A DNA stretch of 64,000 nucleotides from CAZSNT01 sp964607765 (GCA_964607765.1 CAZSNT010000004.1:62001-126000); one strand, 5' to 3'. Shown: positions 31,416 to 40,271, numbered from the stretch's first letter. The notes: generated by a model not told the origin, from the letters alone. A program made the numbers and translations.

Positions 31416-32411
31416 TCAGGCCTTTCCGTTGCGGAAGAACTCGATCATCGAACGCAGCAAGTAGCGGGGCCTGTGACCGACACGGTTGGCTGTCCAGTGG
31501 GCGCTGTTCTGGCAGATCTGCAATACCTGCTTCTCGCTAGGCGTGAACTCCGGTCCATCGCACTCTTCGATGAGCCAGCGGCCACTCACGATCTCCACCT
31601 GTTGCCGATTACACCACTGCAGGATTCTCGGGAGTAGCTCCCGCGCTCTGCTACGCCTCTCGTGAACTAGGGCCGCAATCTCAGTCCTTTCTCCAGTCAC
31701 ATGGCTAGTCGCCGGAGAGAGGTCCACGCACCACGAGACAGTGCGGTAGAGCCAGAAGGGGTGGAAGGCGAAGTTGTATAGGACGGGCCCTTGAGGGCGT
31801 GTCAACTCAGACGCTACCTCTTCCCAGTTCTTCCTATCGAGCCAGACTAGCTGATCCGGCCGGAACCAACGGAAGCCAGAGCACACGAAAACGCGGGGAA
31901 GCCCCTCCATCAGGTGCGGGTAGAGGTCGAAGGAAGTGTCAAACCCGTACTGGGCGAGGACTTCGTAGTGAGCCGGATGCCACGCGAAGCCAGGGGAACG
32001 TAACGCCCTGCAGTGCCCGTCCGGTACCCGCTTAATGAAGCTCAGAACGCCTCCTGGTTCCTGGCGCACAGTGGTCGCTCCCCGGTAGCAGCTGTGCGTC
32101 TCAAGCTGAGCAGCCACTTGCCTCGCGGCCTCAGATTCTGGTTGATCGCAGAGCTTCCCCAAACTTGCCTTGGGATCGTGGCAGTTCGTGTGGTACCCCA
32201 CCGCGCACTCCTTGCACACGGTAGAGAAGAACGCGTCAGGATAGTATCTCACCACCCCGCCGGTCAGAAAGACCAGCGGAGCTACTCCGTGACTGCGGAG
32301 GAGTTCCACCAGCCAAGAAGCGTGCGTCCATTCGTCCTCCGTGCTCACGTCCTCACAGTCCAAGGTGAAGAAGCACGACCTGATCGGAAGCGTTTCACTG
32401 CAAGGCGACAT
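31416..32411 (-). CDS. Polysaccharide deacetylase-like (NodB-fold) protein
   Basis: A 331-aa NodB-homology protein. Motif 1 reads CFFTLDCEDV (the metal Asp-Asp pair appears as D-C-E-D), motif 2 reads GYHTNCHD with two His, and motif 3 reads RSPGFAW. Members remove N-acetyl groups from sugars or act on related amides. No signal peptide is visible, so a cytoplasmic or lipid-linked substrate is more likely than cell-wall glycan. The altered first motif may affect metal binding. Tight spacing (seven and nine bases) to GT4 and methyltransferase genes places it in the same pathway. Confidence 0.8.
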   Translation of the reverse strand: MSPCSETLPIRSCFFTLDCEDVSTEDEWTHASWLVELLRSHGVAPLVFLTGGVVRYYPDAFFSTVCKECAVGYHTNCHDPKASLGKLCDQPESEAARQVAAQLETHSCYRGATTVRQEPGGVLSFIKRVPDGHCRALRSPGFAWHPAHYEVLAQYGFDTSFDLYPHLMEGLPRVFVCSGFRWFRPDQLVWLDRKNWEEVASELTRPQGPVLYNFAFHPFWLYRTVSWCVDLSPATSHVTGERTEIAALVHERRSRARELLPRILQWCNRQQVEIVSGRWLIEECDGPEFTPSEKQVLQICQNSAHWTANRVGHRPRYLLRSMIEFFRNGKA

Positions 32412-32420
32412 CTTCTCTTG

Positions 32421-32918
32421 CTACTCCACTTTCGCCGCAAGTGCATAGAGATACTGGTCATCAACATTCCACAAGCTGGATATCGCGTAATCTGCCAGGT
32501 AGGCTTGGACCCCTTTGGGGGTGATGCGCCACTTGTCATCGTCATAGATTCCCATATCTGCCTTGAAGGGCGCCCCCAAGAACAGGTGGCCGTCTGTTCG
32601 CAGGATTCTGGAGATCTCCCTCAATGCGTCAAACGGGTTCGATACAAGCTCAAACATCCCATTGAAGAACACCCAGTCATAGCTTGCACTTGGCACTCCA
32701 GATGCACAGCAGATGTCGGCGACAATCGTCGGGCAGACGTCGGGGTCGATATCAAGGGTGTCGTAGCGAGTTGCGCCAGGAAAATAGTGGGCGTAGCGGC
32801 AGTATGGACGGAGGCCAAGCCACAGCACCTCGCCTGTTACGTCTAGGGAGGGAAGCAAATCACGTTCGAGCAGTTTCCTCCATTTGCTCTTCTTGTGCTC
32901 TGGGATCATCCCGTCCAT
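32421..32918 (-). CDS. Small class I SAM-dependent methyltransferase
   Basis: A 165-aa Rossmann methyltransferase: VLWLGLRPYCRYAH (glycine loop, divergent), YDTLDIDPDVCPTIVADIC (acidic residue after strand 2), YDWVFFNGMFELVSNPFDALREI, and ILRTDGHLFLGAP. The start at 32918 has GGAGGA seven bases upstream; the ATG at 32933 is five codons earlier without a site. The glycine loop is weakly conserved (LGLRP for xGxGxG), so activity should be tested. It belongs to the glycan-type operon and may O- or N-methylate a sugar. Confidence 0.75.
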   Translation of the reverse strand: MDGMIPEHKKSKWRKLLERDLLPSLDVTGEVLWLGLRPYCRYAHYFPGATRYDTLDIDPDVCPTIVADICCASGVPSASYDWVFFNGMFELVSNPFDALREISRILRTDGHLFLGAPFKADMGIYDDDKWRITPKGVQAYLADYAISSLWNVDDQYLYALAAKVE

Positions 32919-32952
32919 ACGTTCGTCCTCCATCTGGCGTGCGCCGTTTCGC

Positions 32953-33675
32953 TCATTTCCTTGTTGGCCGCGCGCCGCGGGGCGCTCTGTCGCTACTCCT
33001 CACGTGCTCAAGCGTTCCGCCCTCAGAGAGCGGATGGCCCAAAAGCTCTGCGTCTGGGGTCACGCATGAAAACAAGCATTGAGAGCATTCAAAGAACTCG
33101 ATGTCCCCCGCTTGCCGGAAGGCGGAATTGGCGGAGAACGCACACCCCGCCAGTTCCGTGCTCTGGCACCGGCTGAAGCTCACCGCAGCGCCCAATGCTG
33201 ATGCCGTGTTAGCGACAAAGAGGCATTCCCGCAGAACGATTCGAATCACTTTCTCGAAGAACACGGCGCCCCCCCACTTCGCTGAATTCCCCGCAAAAAC
33301 GCAACGTTCCAGCACGACTTCGTCACAATCGAGAAAGTAAATCGCCCCGCCATCCCTTGTTGCACGATTTTGCACGAAAACGGCATCCGAAATGTGCGTC
33401 TTCGGTTCACCGATGAAGCACATCGCCCCGCCCCGCGTTTCGCTGCGCTCAGGGCAAGGAACCAACTCGTCGTCGCTCCATGTGCACTCATATCCTCTCC
33501 CGCCCATATACAAGGCGACCCGTCTCTCCGGAGGGCGCGCTCCCAGTTGATTGCCCTTGCTAGGACGAGTGCGCCCGAACCATGCTGCGATCTGCATTGC
33601 GGTATCCTTCTGGAGGCCAGGGATGGACCTCATACTCCTCCCTATCGCCAGCGCCTCAGCGTTTCTCACTACCAC
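32953..33675 (-). CDS. Right-handed beta-helix repeat protein
   Basis: A 240-aa protein. Residues ~85-220 consist of about 25-residue rungs with a Pmp-like pattern: GGAMCF, FVQNRATRDGGAIYF, FAGNSAKWGGAVFF, FVANTASALGAAVSF and FSANSAFRQAGDIEF. These combine FxxN and GGA[IV] as in chlamydial polymorphic outer membrane proteins and pectate-lyase-like helices. No signal peptide is obvious, which is unusual because most such proteins are secreted. The GTG at 33675 has a weak AAGGGAA; an ATG at 33633 is close to GGAGG, so the start is uncertain. It could bind or process the glycan made by this operon. Confidence 0.7.
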   Translation of the reverse strand: MVVRNAEALAIGRSMRSIPGLQKDTAMQIAAWFGRTRPSKGNQLGARPPERRVALYMGGRGYECTWSDDELVPCPERSETRGGAMCFIGEPKTHISDAVFVQNRATRDGGAIYFLDCDEVVLERCVFAGNSAKWGGAVFFEKVIRIVLRECLFVANTASALGAAVSFSRCQSTELAGCAFSANSAFRQAGDIEFFECSQCLFSCVTPDAELLGHPLSEGGTLEHVRSSDRAPRGARPTRK

Positions 33676-33690
33676 CGTTCTTCCCTTCGC

Positions 33691-34974
33691 CTAAGAGTCC
33701 ATTTGTGTCACGCCTATGGCGTCCATAGCCGCGCGACAGGACCCATGCCACAGGGATAACACAAGCCCACAAAGCGGGCCAACAGAGTACGCCGGGTACC
33801 AAAGCCAACCCAGAAGATACGCCGTCAAGAGGCGCCTCCTGTCGTAGAGACGACACTCCCCCACCAGTCTGCTCTGCCTTCCGGCGAGGATACCAACGGG
33901 CACGCAGAAGTGGAGCAAGTACAGACCAACAACGGCACAGAGAGATCCCCACCCGAACCCATAGGCGAACAAGACTGGTAGCCCCAAGGGGACCACGATT
34001 CCCTCAGCCAACCACCAGAGATCCATCAGCCCCCTTCTCGCGACGCCGACATATTGGGGCAGCCGTGCCGCGGGAAGCGAGTCCAGAAGCGCTTGAAGGG
34101 ATCCGCAGTACCACTTGGCCTTCTGACGGAGCAGCTCACGGCCCAAAGCAGGCACCCCAGCGACGTCGAAACACGGGAGAATGGTGGGCCTAATGCCCTC
34201 ACACCAGAGGCGGTACCCATAGGTCAGATCCTCTACCAGAACTCCACCAGGTAGCGGGAACCGAGCCAGAACGCTCCTTGACAAGAAGAGCCCATGCCCC
34301 ACGACATAGTGCATCGGCGTGCTCCCGGTCCGCTGCCGAGTCCACAATGGCAACTCAAAGGAGAGGGTCCACAACGACTGCGCGATCGCATCCAGTGTTG
34401 AGAGCCGCCAAGCCACAGGAGCAGTGTATAGGCTCGGCTGTTGAATGACTTCAGGCAGGTTCTCATCCAGCAGCGAGCCAAGGAGAAGCAGCGTCCGTCT
34501 GTCTGGACGGGAATCGAAATCATAGATTCCGAAGTAGTGGGGCATGTACGACAGAGAGTCGAGCTGACTAACAGCGAAAGTGACAAGCTCCCCCTTCGTC
34601 CGCGCGCCACCCGGACAACGTATGACGAAGAACTCACCAGTGAGGTCCAACTCGCGAATACAGCCTTCAGCAACAGTCCAGGTTGGTGGCGTTGCTGTCT
34701 CTTTCCCCGCAACCAGGACAAAGAAGCGAACGCGCAGACTTCCCGGTACGGCGAGTTGTGAGAACCACTCTATAGTCTTCCGCGCCTGCAGGCCAACATC
34801 CCGGCACGGGATGAGTATGTCTACCTGCCGCTGTGGCTCCTGAACTGGTTCGGGCCCGGGGCTTGGTGTGCCATGCTGCTCAAGCCAGTCGCAGGTTCTC
34901 CGGACGAGCCAGATGCGACGGACAGAGAGGCAGAGGAGGGCAGCCAGCGAAAGCCATGCGAGCCAATAGCTCAT
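33691..34974 (-). CDS. Membrane glycosyltransferase, family 2-like
   Basis: A 427-aa integral-membrane enzyme. A first membrane segment is near residues 3-20; the GT-A domain follows (VDILIPCRDV, YFGIYDFDSRPDRRTL with the Asp-x-Asp-like metal site, VEDLTYGYRLW and RQKAKWYCGSL as the QxxRW-like acceptor loop). Three further membrane helices lie near 310-410. This layout is shared by processive or lipid-sugar GT2 enzymes. The start overlaps the upstream nucleotidyltransferase-fold gene by four bases (ATGA). Confidence 0.8.
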   Translation of the reverse strand: MSYWLAWLSLAALLCLSVRRIWLVRRTCDWLEQHGTPSPGPEPVQEPQRQVDILIPCRDVGLQARKTIEWFSQLAVPGSLRVRFFVLVAGKETATPPTWTVAEGCIRELDLTGEFFVIRCPGGARTKGELVTFAVSQLDSLSYMPHYFGIYDFDSRPDRRTLLLLGSLLDENLPEVIQQPSLYTAPVAWRLSTLDAIAQSLWTLSFELPLWTRQRTGSTPMHYVVGHGLFLSRSVLARFPLPGGVLVEDLTYGYRLWCEGIRPTILPCFDVAGVPALGRELLRQKAKWYCGSLQALLDSLPAARLPQYVGVARRGLMDLWWLAEGIVVPLGLPVLFAYGFGWGSLCAVVGLYLLHFCVPVGILAGRQSRLVGECRLYDRRRLLTAYLLGWLWYPAYSVGPLCGLVLSLWHGSCRAAMDAIGVTQMDS

Positions 34975-35714
34975 TCCGACACCAATTCACTGACTGCTCC
35001 GAACGCTCGGTCTACGAGGTCACGCTCTTCGCGGCCCATCGACTTTGCCCAGATAGTGTTCTGCCATAGCCCACGGATACCGACCAGCCGGTTGAGTACC
35101 AGACTGCGAACCGGAGGCAAGAGACGGTGTATGCGCATCCAGGCTCTCTCAGGGATGTCATCACCCCAAGCTGGTGACAACACTGCATAGAGCAGATCGT
35201 GGATGTTGTGCGGCTCGATAGGTGGGAGCAGCTTCATCACAAAATGCTCCCAGACGGGGACAACAGAAATCGCGGTTTCACTACCTCCGTCAAGGGAGTG
35301 GATCACCCTCGTTTCGCGTTGTGCGATTGCCTCACGCAGATCGTATTCGCCCACCACGTCCCAACCATCTGGGAGGGCCAGGACGATTCGGTCGAGGTGC
35401 ACGTCGATCTCGAAGAAAGAGCGCGGCGAGCTATACTGACAGATAATGTGCTCCATCTGCGTGTGGACCCGCGAGAAGCCGCGAGCCTGCAAGACGTAGT
35501 CAAGACTAACGAGGTCCTCTGCGTGGATGACCATGTCGAGATCAGCCCGTCGAGAGAAGTGGCCGTGGTAGGATGCGAACGCCGTTCCCCCTGTGAAAGC
35601 ATGTACGGGCATGGCTTCGTGGTTGGTCAAAGCCGACAGCAACTCCAGCGCCATGCTCTCTACGGACGGCTCATGGATCTTGCGCTCCATGGAATCTCTT
35701 GCCAAATGACTCAT
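34971..35714 (-). CDS. Nucleotidyltransferase-fold protein (AbiEii-like)
   Basis: A 247-aa protein with the pol-beta nucleotidyltransferase signature FTGGTAFASYHGHFSRR then ADLDMVI (G-G-T, spacing, R, then D-x-D), a pattern also seen in AbiEii/AbiGii antitoxin-type toxins and in sugar-modifying or minimal nucleotidyltransferases. A third acidic residue may be the Glu/Asp in FEIDVHLD. The C-terminus is helical (HDLLYAVLSPAW). Its position within a sugar operon suggests nucleotidyl transfer to a small molecule, but a stand-alone AbiEii-like toxin cannot be excluded. No cognate antitoxin is visible. Confidence 0.7.
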   Translation of the reverse strand: MSHLARDSMERKIHEPSVESMALELLSALTNHEAMPVHAFTGGTAFASYHGHFSRRADLDMVIHAEDLVSLDYVLQARGFSRVHTQMEHIICQYSSPRSFFEIDVHLDRIVLALPDGWDVVGEYDLREAIAQRETRVIHSLDGGSETAISVVPVWEHFVMKLLPPIEPHNIHDLLYAVLSPAWGDDIPERAWMRIHRLLPPVRSLVLNRLVGIRGLWQNTIWAKSMGREERDLVDRAFGAVSELVSE

Positions 35715-35768
35715 AGACCACTCCCTGTACAGAATCGTGCTCCTCGGGAGATCACGTTCCCTGATTGC

Positions 35769-37310
35769 TCAGGACTCTTCTGCTGACAGACTGTCTATTA
35801 ACTCAGGGGTAGGCTCAAACTCTGCCAGCCTTGGGTCTGGCCATGAGGAGCGGAACAAAGATGCCATCACGGTCTGTGACGTGAGGAAATCCCCATCCTC
35901 AACATGCCCGGCAAACCACTTCATCTTGTGGTAGAACTTCTCCTCTGCATTGAACATTTTCATCAGACATAGGCAGAACACGCGCAGTTGGTCGTTGGTG
36001 AAATGAAGTGATGGATGAAGCAATTGGAAGCCCACTCTGTCTCCCCACGGATTTGGGATGACTTCGCAGTGGTGAACTCGCCGGAGATGCTCAATCTTCT
36101 TGCTGATTGGGCAACCCGGGAAGTAGACGGGCGTGCAGGCCCATAGCGTGTCGATATTGCTCCTGTTCGCCAGAAGGAACTCAACTGTTTCACGAACGGT
36201 GGTAGGGGTCTCTCCTGCTTCTCCGAGCATGATGTTGACGTTCACGTGAATCCCGCGAGCATGGAACTCCCGGAAGGCCTCCGCAGCCCTGGCCAGGTAT
36301 GCCTCTGGAGTTCGCGTCTTGTGCATCACTCGGAGCATCGTTGGCGAGCCAGACTCGAGACCGAAGCTGAATGTGTTGAAGAACTTGCTGAGGTGAGGCA
36401 GGTAGCCATCCCAGGGCGCATCCACGCGTGTCGCGGCGGAGAATACCACCCGCCCCTTCAGGTCGAGTATCTCCGAGAAGAACTCGCTGGTGTCGCGGGC
36501 ATCTAGGCCGAAATCTGGCGTAACTAGGACCACAGGTTGACAGGATGTGCTGCCCCAAAGGTCCAAAACTCGACGAATCTCGCTTGCGAGCACGTCGGGC
36601 GATTTCCGTCTGTGTTGGCGGTGGAAACCGGGAATCGAGCAGAAGTCACATTGGCTTGGGCATCCGCGCGCTTCCTCGACAAGAGGGATAAACTTCCGGT
36701 AGTTCGGGTACAACTCGTACTCCAAGTGCGAGATTGCGTCGAGTGGCAGACAGGTGGGCGGAGCGGTGTGCACGACAGCGCCGTCATCGCCGAGGAAAGC
36801 AATCCCCTCGACTTCTCTTAATGGAGCGCCGTCTCGACAGTGTCGGACGAGCTGCTCCGTCGTGACCTCACCTTCGCCATAGGAGATGACATCGACGTCG
36901 CGGCTCTCGCGGAAGGTCTCCTCCACCATGTTCCCCGCTTGGATGCCGCCCACGGCTACGAGGCCCCCTGGAAGAACGGCCTTCGCGCAACGCGCTGCAG
37001 CCATTGCGGAAATGTAGTCGAAAGGAGAATTGCAGCTAATTCCCACGAGAAGAGGTCTGAGCCTCTTGAGAATGCGCTGCAAGTAGCTATACGGGGCCCG
37101 TTGCTGGTTCAAGTCCGCGATTCTGCAAGTCAGACCTTCTCTCTGGAGATGCGTAGCAATGGCGAGCAGGCCCAAGTTCATGCCTGCTTCCATCTTCCGT
37201 CGCCGGCTGCGCCTCCGGTAGTCCCCACTCTCCTCGATGACTGGGAATACGAGAAGGGCGTCCAGCGATTCGCTGGGCCTACAGAGTCGGTCATTGGCTC
37301 TTGCCGTCAT
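35769..37310 (-). CDS. B12-binding-type radical SAM enzyme
   Basis: A 513-aa protein with an N-terminal cobalamin-binding-type domain (residues ~15-160; NLGLLAIATHLQREG, LLVGISCNSPFDY, VAVGGIQAGNMVEE, VISYGEGE) and a radical SAM domain with CPSQCDFC (residue ~230), then VFSAATRVDAPWDG and FGLESGSPTMLRVM, which match the MiaB/HemN-like barrel. It has a good GGAGGG ten bases before ATG. With two more radical SAM enzymes in the same operon the pathway must do unusual carbon chemistry or methylation. Confidence 0.9.
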   Translation of the reverse strand: MTARANDRLCRPSESLDALLVFPVIEESGDYRRRSRRRKMEAGMNLGLLAIATHLQREGLTCRIADLNQQRAPYSYLQRILKRLRPLLVGISCNSPFDYISAMAAARCAKAVLPGGLVAVGGIQAGNMVEETFRESRDVDVISYGEGEVTTEQLVRHCRDGAPLREVEGIAFLGDDGAVVHTAPPTCLPLDAISHLEYELYPNYRKFIPLVEEARGCPSQCDFCSIPGFHRQHRRKSPDVLASEIRRVLDLWGSTSCQPVVLVTPDFGLDARDTSEFFSEILDLKGRVVFSAATRVDAPWDGYLPHLSKFFNTFSFGLESGSPTMLRVMHKTRTPEAYLARAAEAFREFHARGIHVNVNIMLGEAGETPTTVRETVEFLLANRSNIDTLWACTPVYFPGCPISKKIEHLRRVHHCEVIPNPWGDRVGFQLLHPSLHFTNDQLRVFCLCLMKMFNAEEKFYHKMKWFAGHVEDGDFLTSQTVMASLFRSSWPDPRLAEFEPTPELIDSLSAEES

Positions 37311-37398
37311 AGTGCCCTCCTTCCAGCACTACCAGATGAGTGCAGGGCCGCGAAGTAGTGCCGTGTCTCCTGGCCGGTCTCGGTCTGCTGTGAACTCG

Positions 37399-38403
37399 TC
37401 ACGACCCCTGACGCGCCTCTCGGATCGGTGTGAAGCTCCCTGCCAGCCCGATGAGATCGCGGATCTCAGTCGCAATCGGGGTCTGGACGAATCTGGCTGG
37501 CGGCCATGTGGGTACCCCGCTGGCACTGTGGATGCAAGGGCGGACCCGGAGAGGGCTCCCCTCCAGGCGCAGGAACGCGAAGCCCTCCAAGCAGGTTGTG
37601 CCAGGTGCGCAACGACCCTTCATGGAGGAGAGGCAGAATGGTATGAGCCTCTTGTATTCAGTCACAAAGCCGTCTTCGTCCGAGTAGAAACACCGCACGT
37701 TCGACCCGGGAAAACGCCATGCGGCGTGCGTGAGGGCAGCGCCTTTCTGCCTAAGCATCGTCTCGATCATCTCGTCCCCCTGAGTCGAGAAACCCCATGA
37801 TGCGAGCAAAGCGAACGCGAGGCATCGCTCCTTTGCGTACTCGTATAGCCGCGCAAGGTCTTGGTCACCGCGGTAGACAACACAGTTGATGCGCACGCGC
37901 GTCTGCCTGCTGACTGTCAAAAGGTTGTCAAGGACTTGCCCTACCGGCAGAAGCAGGTGCGCGCCCAGACGGCTTGCCCTGCAACCGGAAGGGACAAACG
38001 GAGATCCGTCTAGGTCGTGCAGGCTGAAGTTGACGTGCTCTAACGCACCCAAGCTCTCCCGGACGCTCGCCTCAAAGTGCCCGTTCGTGGTTGCTGACAA
38101 CCGGACTCCGGCTGTGGCGAGATCCGTCACGATTCTCGGGAAATCTGGATGGGCTGTGGGTTCGCCTCCCGTCAGGTGCACTCTCGTTAGGCGGCAATGC
38201 CTCGACAGCAGGCGAACGTTCTCAACTAACGGATTGCCGGCAACCACGTCGCCCCCTTCAGTGTTGCCCTCTCTGTGGCAGAACACACACTTCGCAAGGC
38301 ATCGAGAGGTCAGAGAGATGCGAAGGGCGCTGTTAGGCACAACTGTCAGCCGGTCTTCCAGCCGGGGAAACGCATCGGTCACGATCTGAAGCGGGATGCT
38401 CAC
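37399..38403 (-). CDS. MoaA-like radical SAM enzyme
   Basis: A 334-aa radical SAM protein with CLAKCVFC followed by HREGN, then VHLTGGEPTAHPDFPRIV (the GGEP motif), TTNGHFEASVRESL and NFSLHDLDG. These are MoaA/NifB-like hallmarks. The C-terminus has extra Cys (RCAPGTTC, RPCIHSA) that could bind a second cluster as in SPASM or Twitch families. It starts with GTG overlapping the upstream stop by four bases (GTGA). The next gene begins 88 bases further on. Confidence 0.85.
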   Translation of the reverse strand: MSIPLQIVTDAFPRLEDRLTVVPNSALRISLTSRCLAKCVFCHREGNTEGGDVVAGNPLVENVRLLSRHCRLTRVHLTGGEPTAHPDFPRIVTDLATAGVRLSATTNGHFEASVRESLGALEHVNFSLHDLDGSPFVPSGCRASRLGAHLLLPVGQVLDNLLTVSRQTRVRINCVVYRGDQDLARLYEYAKERCLAFALLASWGFSTQGDEMIETMLRQKGAALTHAAWRFPGSNVRCFYSDEDGFVTEYKRLIPFCLSSMKGRCAPGTTCLEGFAFLRLEGSPLRVRPCIHSASGVPTWPPARFVQTPIATEIRDLIGLAGSFTPIREARQGS

Positions 38404-38771
38404 CGGGCTGATTCCTCGCGTATCCTCAAATCATTCCCCTTGCGGATAGCTATGAGCTTCCATGCCCACCCCGCATCCGGTGGCAGTGTCCCCATCAGTC
38501 GACCCTCAGGAGTAGACGGACCCTCGATCTGCCTCACATGCCAGAAGAAGTGGTGCGTCCGGTATTCCCTATGTTGTGCCAGCTCACTTCCTCTGATTGC
38601 CCGGACGGCCACCATCTGAGCCCACTCGGGTAGGAGAGCCAACCCCCTCATCCCCAAATGCGGGTCACGCCTGAGAAGGAACCGGATTCTGGGAGGAGTC
38701 GACAGGAAGCAGAGCCCGCCGCACGAAGGGACTCTACGGAATAACAGACGGATGCCGGCCCCCCGTGTCAA
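38400..38771 (-). CDS. Hypothetical protein, first gene of operon D
   Basis: A 123-aa basic protein, Arg- and Trp-rich, with no recognised family. It has FLSTPPRIRFLLRRDPHLG and HFFWHVRQIEG. Its stop overlaps the MoaA-like start, which supports its reality despite the lack of homology. The upstream end lies only 12 bases from the macrodomain gene, which is also on this strand, so operon D could be transcribed by read-through from operon E or have its own promoter. The start is uncertain. Confidence 0.45.
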   Translation of the reverse strand: MTRGAGIRLLFRRVPSCGGLCFLSTPPRIRFLLRRDPHLGMRGLALLPEWAQMVAVRAIRGSELAQHREYRTHHFFWHVRQIEGPSTPEGRLMGTLPPDAGWAWKLIAIRKGNDLRIREESAR

Positions 38772-38782
38772 CGCCGGGGTTC

Positions 38783-39334
38783 CTATGCATGCTCGAACGC
38801 TCTTCTCCGGGCTTCTGAGAAGAGCGCCTCAAGATGGTCGTCGGGATGGCACACGAATCTCACTTCCTTGATGTCAGCATCCGCATGTGCCTCCAAGAAC
38901 AGGCGCACGGACCACATCGCGATGCGCGCCGCGATGTCTTCGGGGAACGCGTTGTGCCCGCAGCCGATGGCTGGGAATGCCACCGTTCGGCAACGGTGCT
39001 GGTCGGCCAGGACCAAAGCGTTCACATAGCAGTGCTTCAGAGCGGACAGCTCTTGCGGATTGCCACCCGAATACGTTGGGCAGACGGTGTGAATCACGTA
39101 CCTGCACGGCAAGCCGTAGGCGCCTGTGAACTTCGCCTCGCCTACGCTACACCCGCCGAGCCTACGGCATTCCTCCAACAAGCCAGGCCCTGCGGCATTG
39201 TGAATCGCTCCATCCACCCCGCCGCCACCGAGAAGGTCACCGTGCGCAGCATTGACGATCGCGTCCGCCTCCTGACGCGTAATGTCACCGATGGCAACCC
39301 TGACTCTGTCTGCGAGCCCTCGTACCACGGCCAT
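38783..39334 (-). CDS. Macrodomain protein (MacroD-type ADP-ribose hydrolase)
   Basis: A 183-aa macrodomain. The signature is clear: GDITRQEADAIVNAAHGDLL, GGGGVDGAIHNAAG, CRRLGGCSVGEAKFTGAYGL and VIHTVCP, then FPAIGCGHNAFP. It binds ADP-ribose and in this class usually removes it from Glu/Asp side chains or from O-acetyl-ADP-ribose. NAAN is replaced by NAAH, which could alter the active site, since the Asn orients the substrate. I start it at the ATG at 39334; the long ORF to 39628 is a frame shadow of the next gene. It is the last gene of a NADAR/macro cluster. Confidence 0.9.
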   Translation of the reverse strand: MAVVRGLADRVRVAIGDITRQEADAIVNAAHGDLLGGGGVDGAIHNAAGPGLLEECRRLGGCSVGEAKFTGAYGLPCRYVIHTVCPTYSGGNPQELSALKHCYVNALVLADQHRCRTVAFPAIGCGHNAFPEDIAARIAMWSVRLFLEAHADADIKEVRFVCHPDDHLEALFSEARRRAFEHA

Positions 39335-39351
39335 CCTCAGGTTTGCTCGGT

Positions 39352-39819
39352 CTATGACCGATACTCGACGACGGTCACATCTTCGTCGCCGAGCTCTGCT
39401 TCGATGATCTGCGAGATGGTCTGCCAGTCGCCGCCAGCCAGACCGGCGCCGATCTTGGGCAGACCGATGCGCTTGCCGTGGAACTGGTCCCGAATCCAAG
39501 TCATGCATTCTCTGATGGCGTCGTAGTCGGCAGCGACTTTCCCGTGAGGCGTTCCCCAACGGTACTGAGTGTAGCAGTTCACTACCGTGACGATACCTAC
39601 CGGTGTCTCGCATTCCGCGAACGAGCACGTGCCGAGCTTCTGGCGACTGCCCTTCTCGGTTCGGCAGTCGGCTTCATAGGCTGCCGGAAAGACCTGTTTG
39701 ATGGTCTTCGCGATCCCGGCACCCATGTGGCACATGCAGTTGCAGCCGTGCGCGATGACCTCGAACTCGCCGGTAAGCGCGAGCTTGATGAGATCACCGT
39801 CTACTGTCTTTACGCTCAT
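39352..39819 (-). CDS. Macrodomain protein (Poa1/TARG1-like)
   Basis: A 155-aa macrodomain of the other branch: VDGDLIKLALTGEFEVIAHG, NCMCHMGAGIAKTIKQVFP, VNCYTQYRWG, and IGLPKIGAGLAGGDWQTI. Relatives in yeast (Poa1p) and phages dephosphorylate ADP-ribose-1''-phosphate, and TARG1-type enzymes remove ADP-ribose from proteins or DNA. GAGGAG lies nine bases before the ATG at 39819. Two distinct macrodomain types next to NADAR point to handling of more than one ADP-ribosyl product. Confidence 0.9.
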   Translation of the reverse strand: MSVKTVDGDLIKLALTGEFEVIAHGCNCMCHMGAGIAKTIKQVFPAAYEADCRTEKGSRQKLGTCSFAECETPVGIVTVVNCYTQYRWGTPHGKVAADYDAIRECMTWIRDQFHGKRIGLPKIGAGLAGGDWQTISQIIEAELGDEDVTVVEYRS

Positions 39820-39830
39820 GCGGCAACTCC

Positions 39831-40271
39831 TCATGCTCCTCTCAATTCCTCCCGCACTTGCATCAGCAGTTCGCCGAGTCGATTCCTGCCACGACCGCTC
39901 CGGCCGCAGCCCCAGTAGTTGTCGTAAGGCGACTTCTCGATCAGTTTCCTGCGGCCGGTCCGCAGCAAACGGCCGCGCAGTTCGGGGTTCCGGAACTTGA
40001 GTCGCAAGGCGTGGAGCATGACCTCGTCTCGTGCCGTGTCCCAGTCTGGGCGGATCTTGACCGCTCGGGATCGGCCGAGCGCTTTGGCCTGCTTCGGCGA
40101 ACCAGCCAGCCGGATGCGCTCCCGATGCCCGACGTCATCGAACTTCTGCGCCTGGAAGTAGTGCTCAACCGTCGGCCAGTACACACCGTCTCCCTCGAAC
40201 CCATACGGCGCGAAGTTAGAAAGCCAGAAATGCGCCTGGCTCTTGGAGAAGAAGTGGATCGGGTTGCTCAT
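39831..40271 (-). CDS. NADAR-family (YbiA-like) protein
   Basis: A 146-aa NADAR protein: FWLSNFAPYGF, WPTVEHYFQAQKFDD, AGSPKQAKALGR, DEVMLHALRLKF and the terminal SPYDNYWGCGRSGRGRNRLG (given to 20 residues). NADAR members act on ADP-ribose or riboflavin-pathway N-glycosides; some reverse guanine ADP-ribosylation by DarT-like toxins. The Glu in TVEHY and the Tyr-Trp-Gly near the end are the family's key positions and are intact. It ends 11 bases before the macrodomain start, so ADP-ribose removal is a likely shared theme. Confidence 0.9.
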   Translation of the reverse strand: MSNPIHFFSKSQAHFWLSNFAPYGFEGDGVYWPTVEHYFQAQKFDDVGHRERIRLAGSPKQAKALGRSRAVKIRPDWDTARDEVMLHALRLKFRNPELRGRLLRTGRRKLIEKSPYDNYWGCGRSGRGRNRLGELLMQVREELRGA

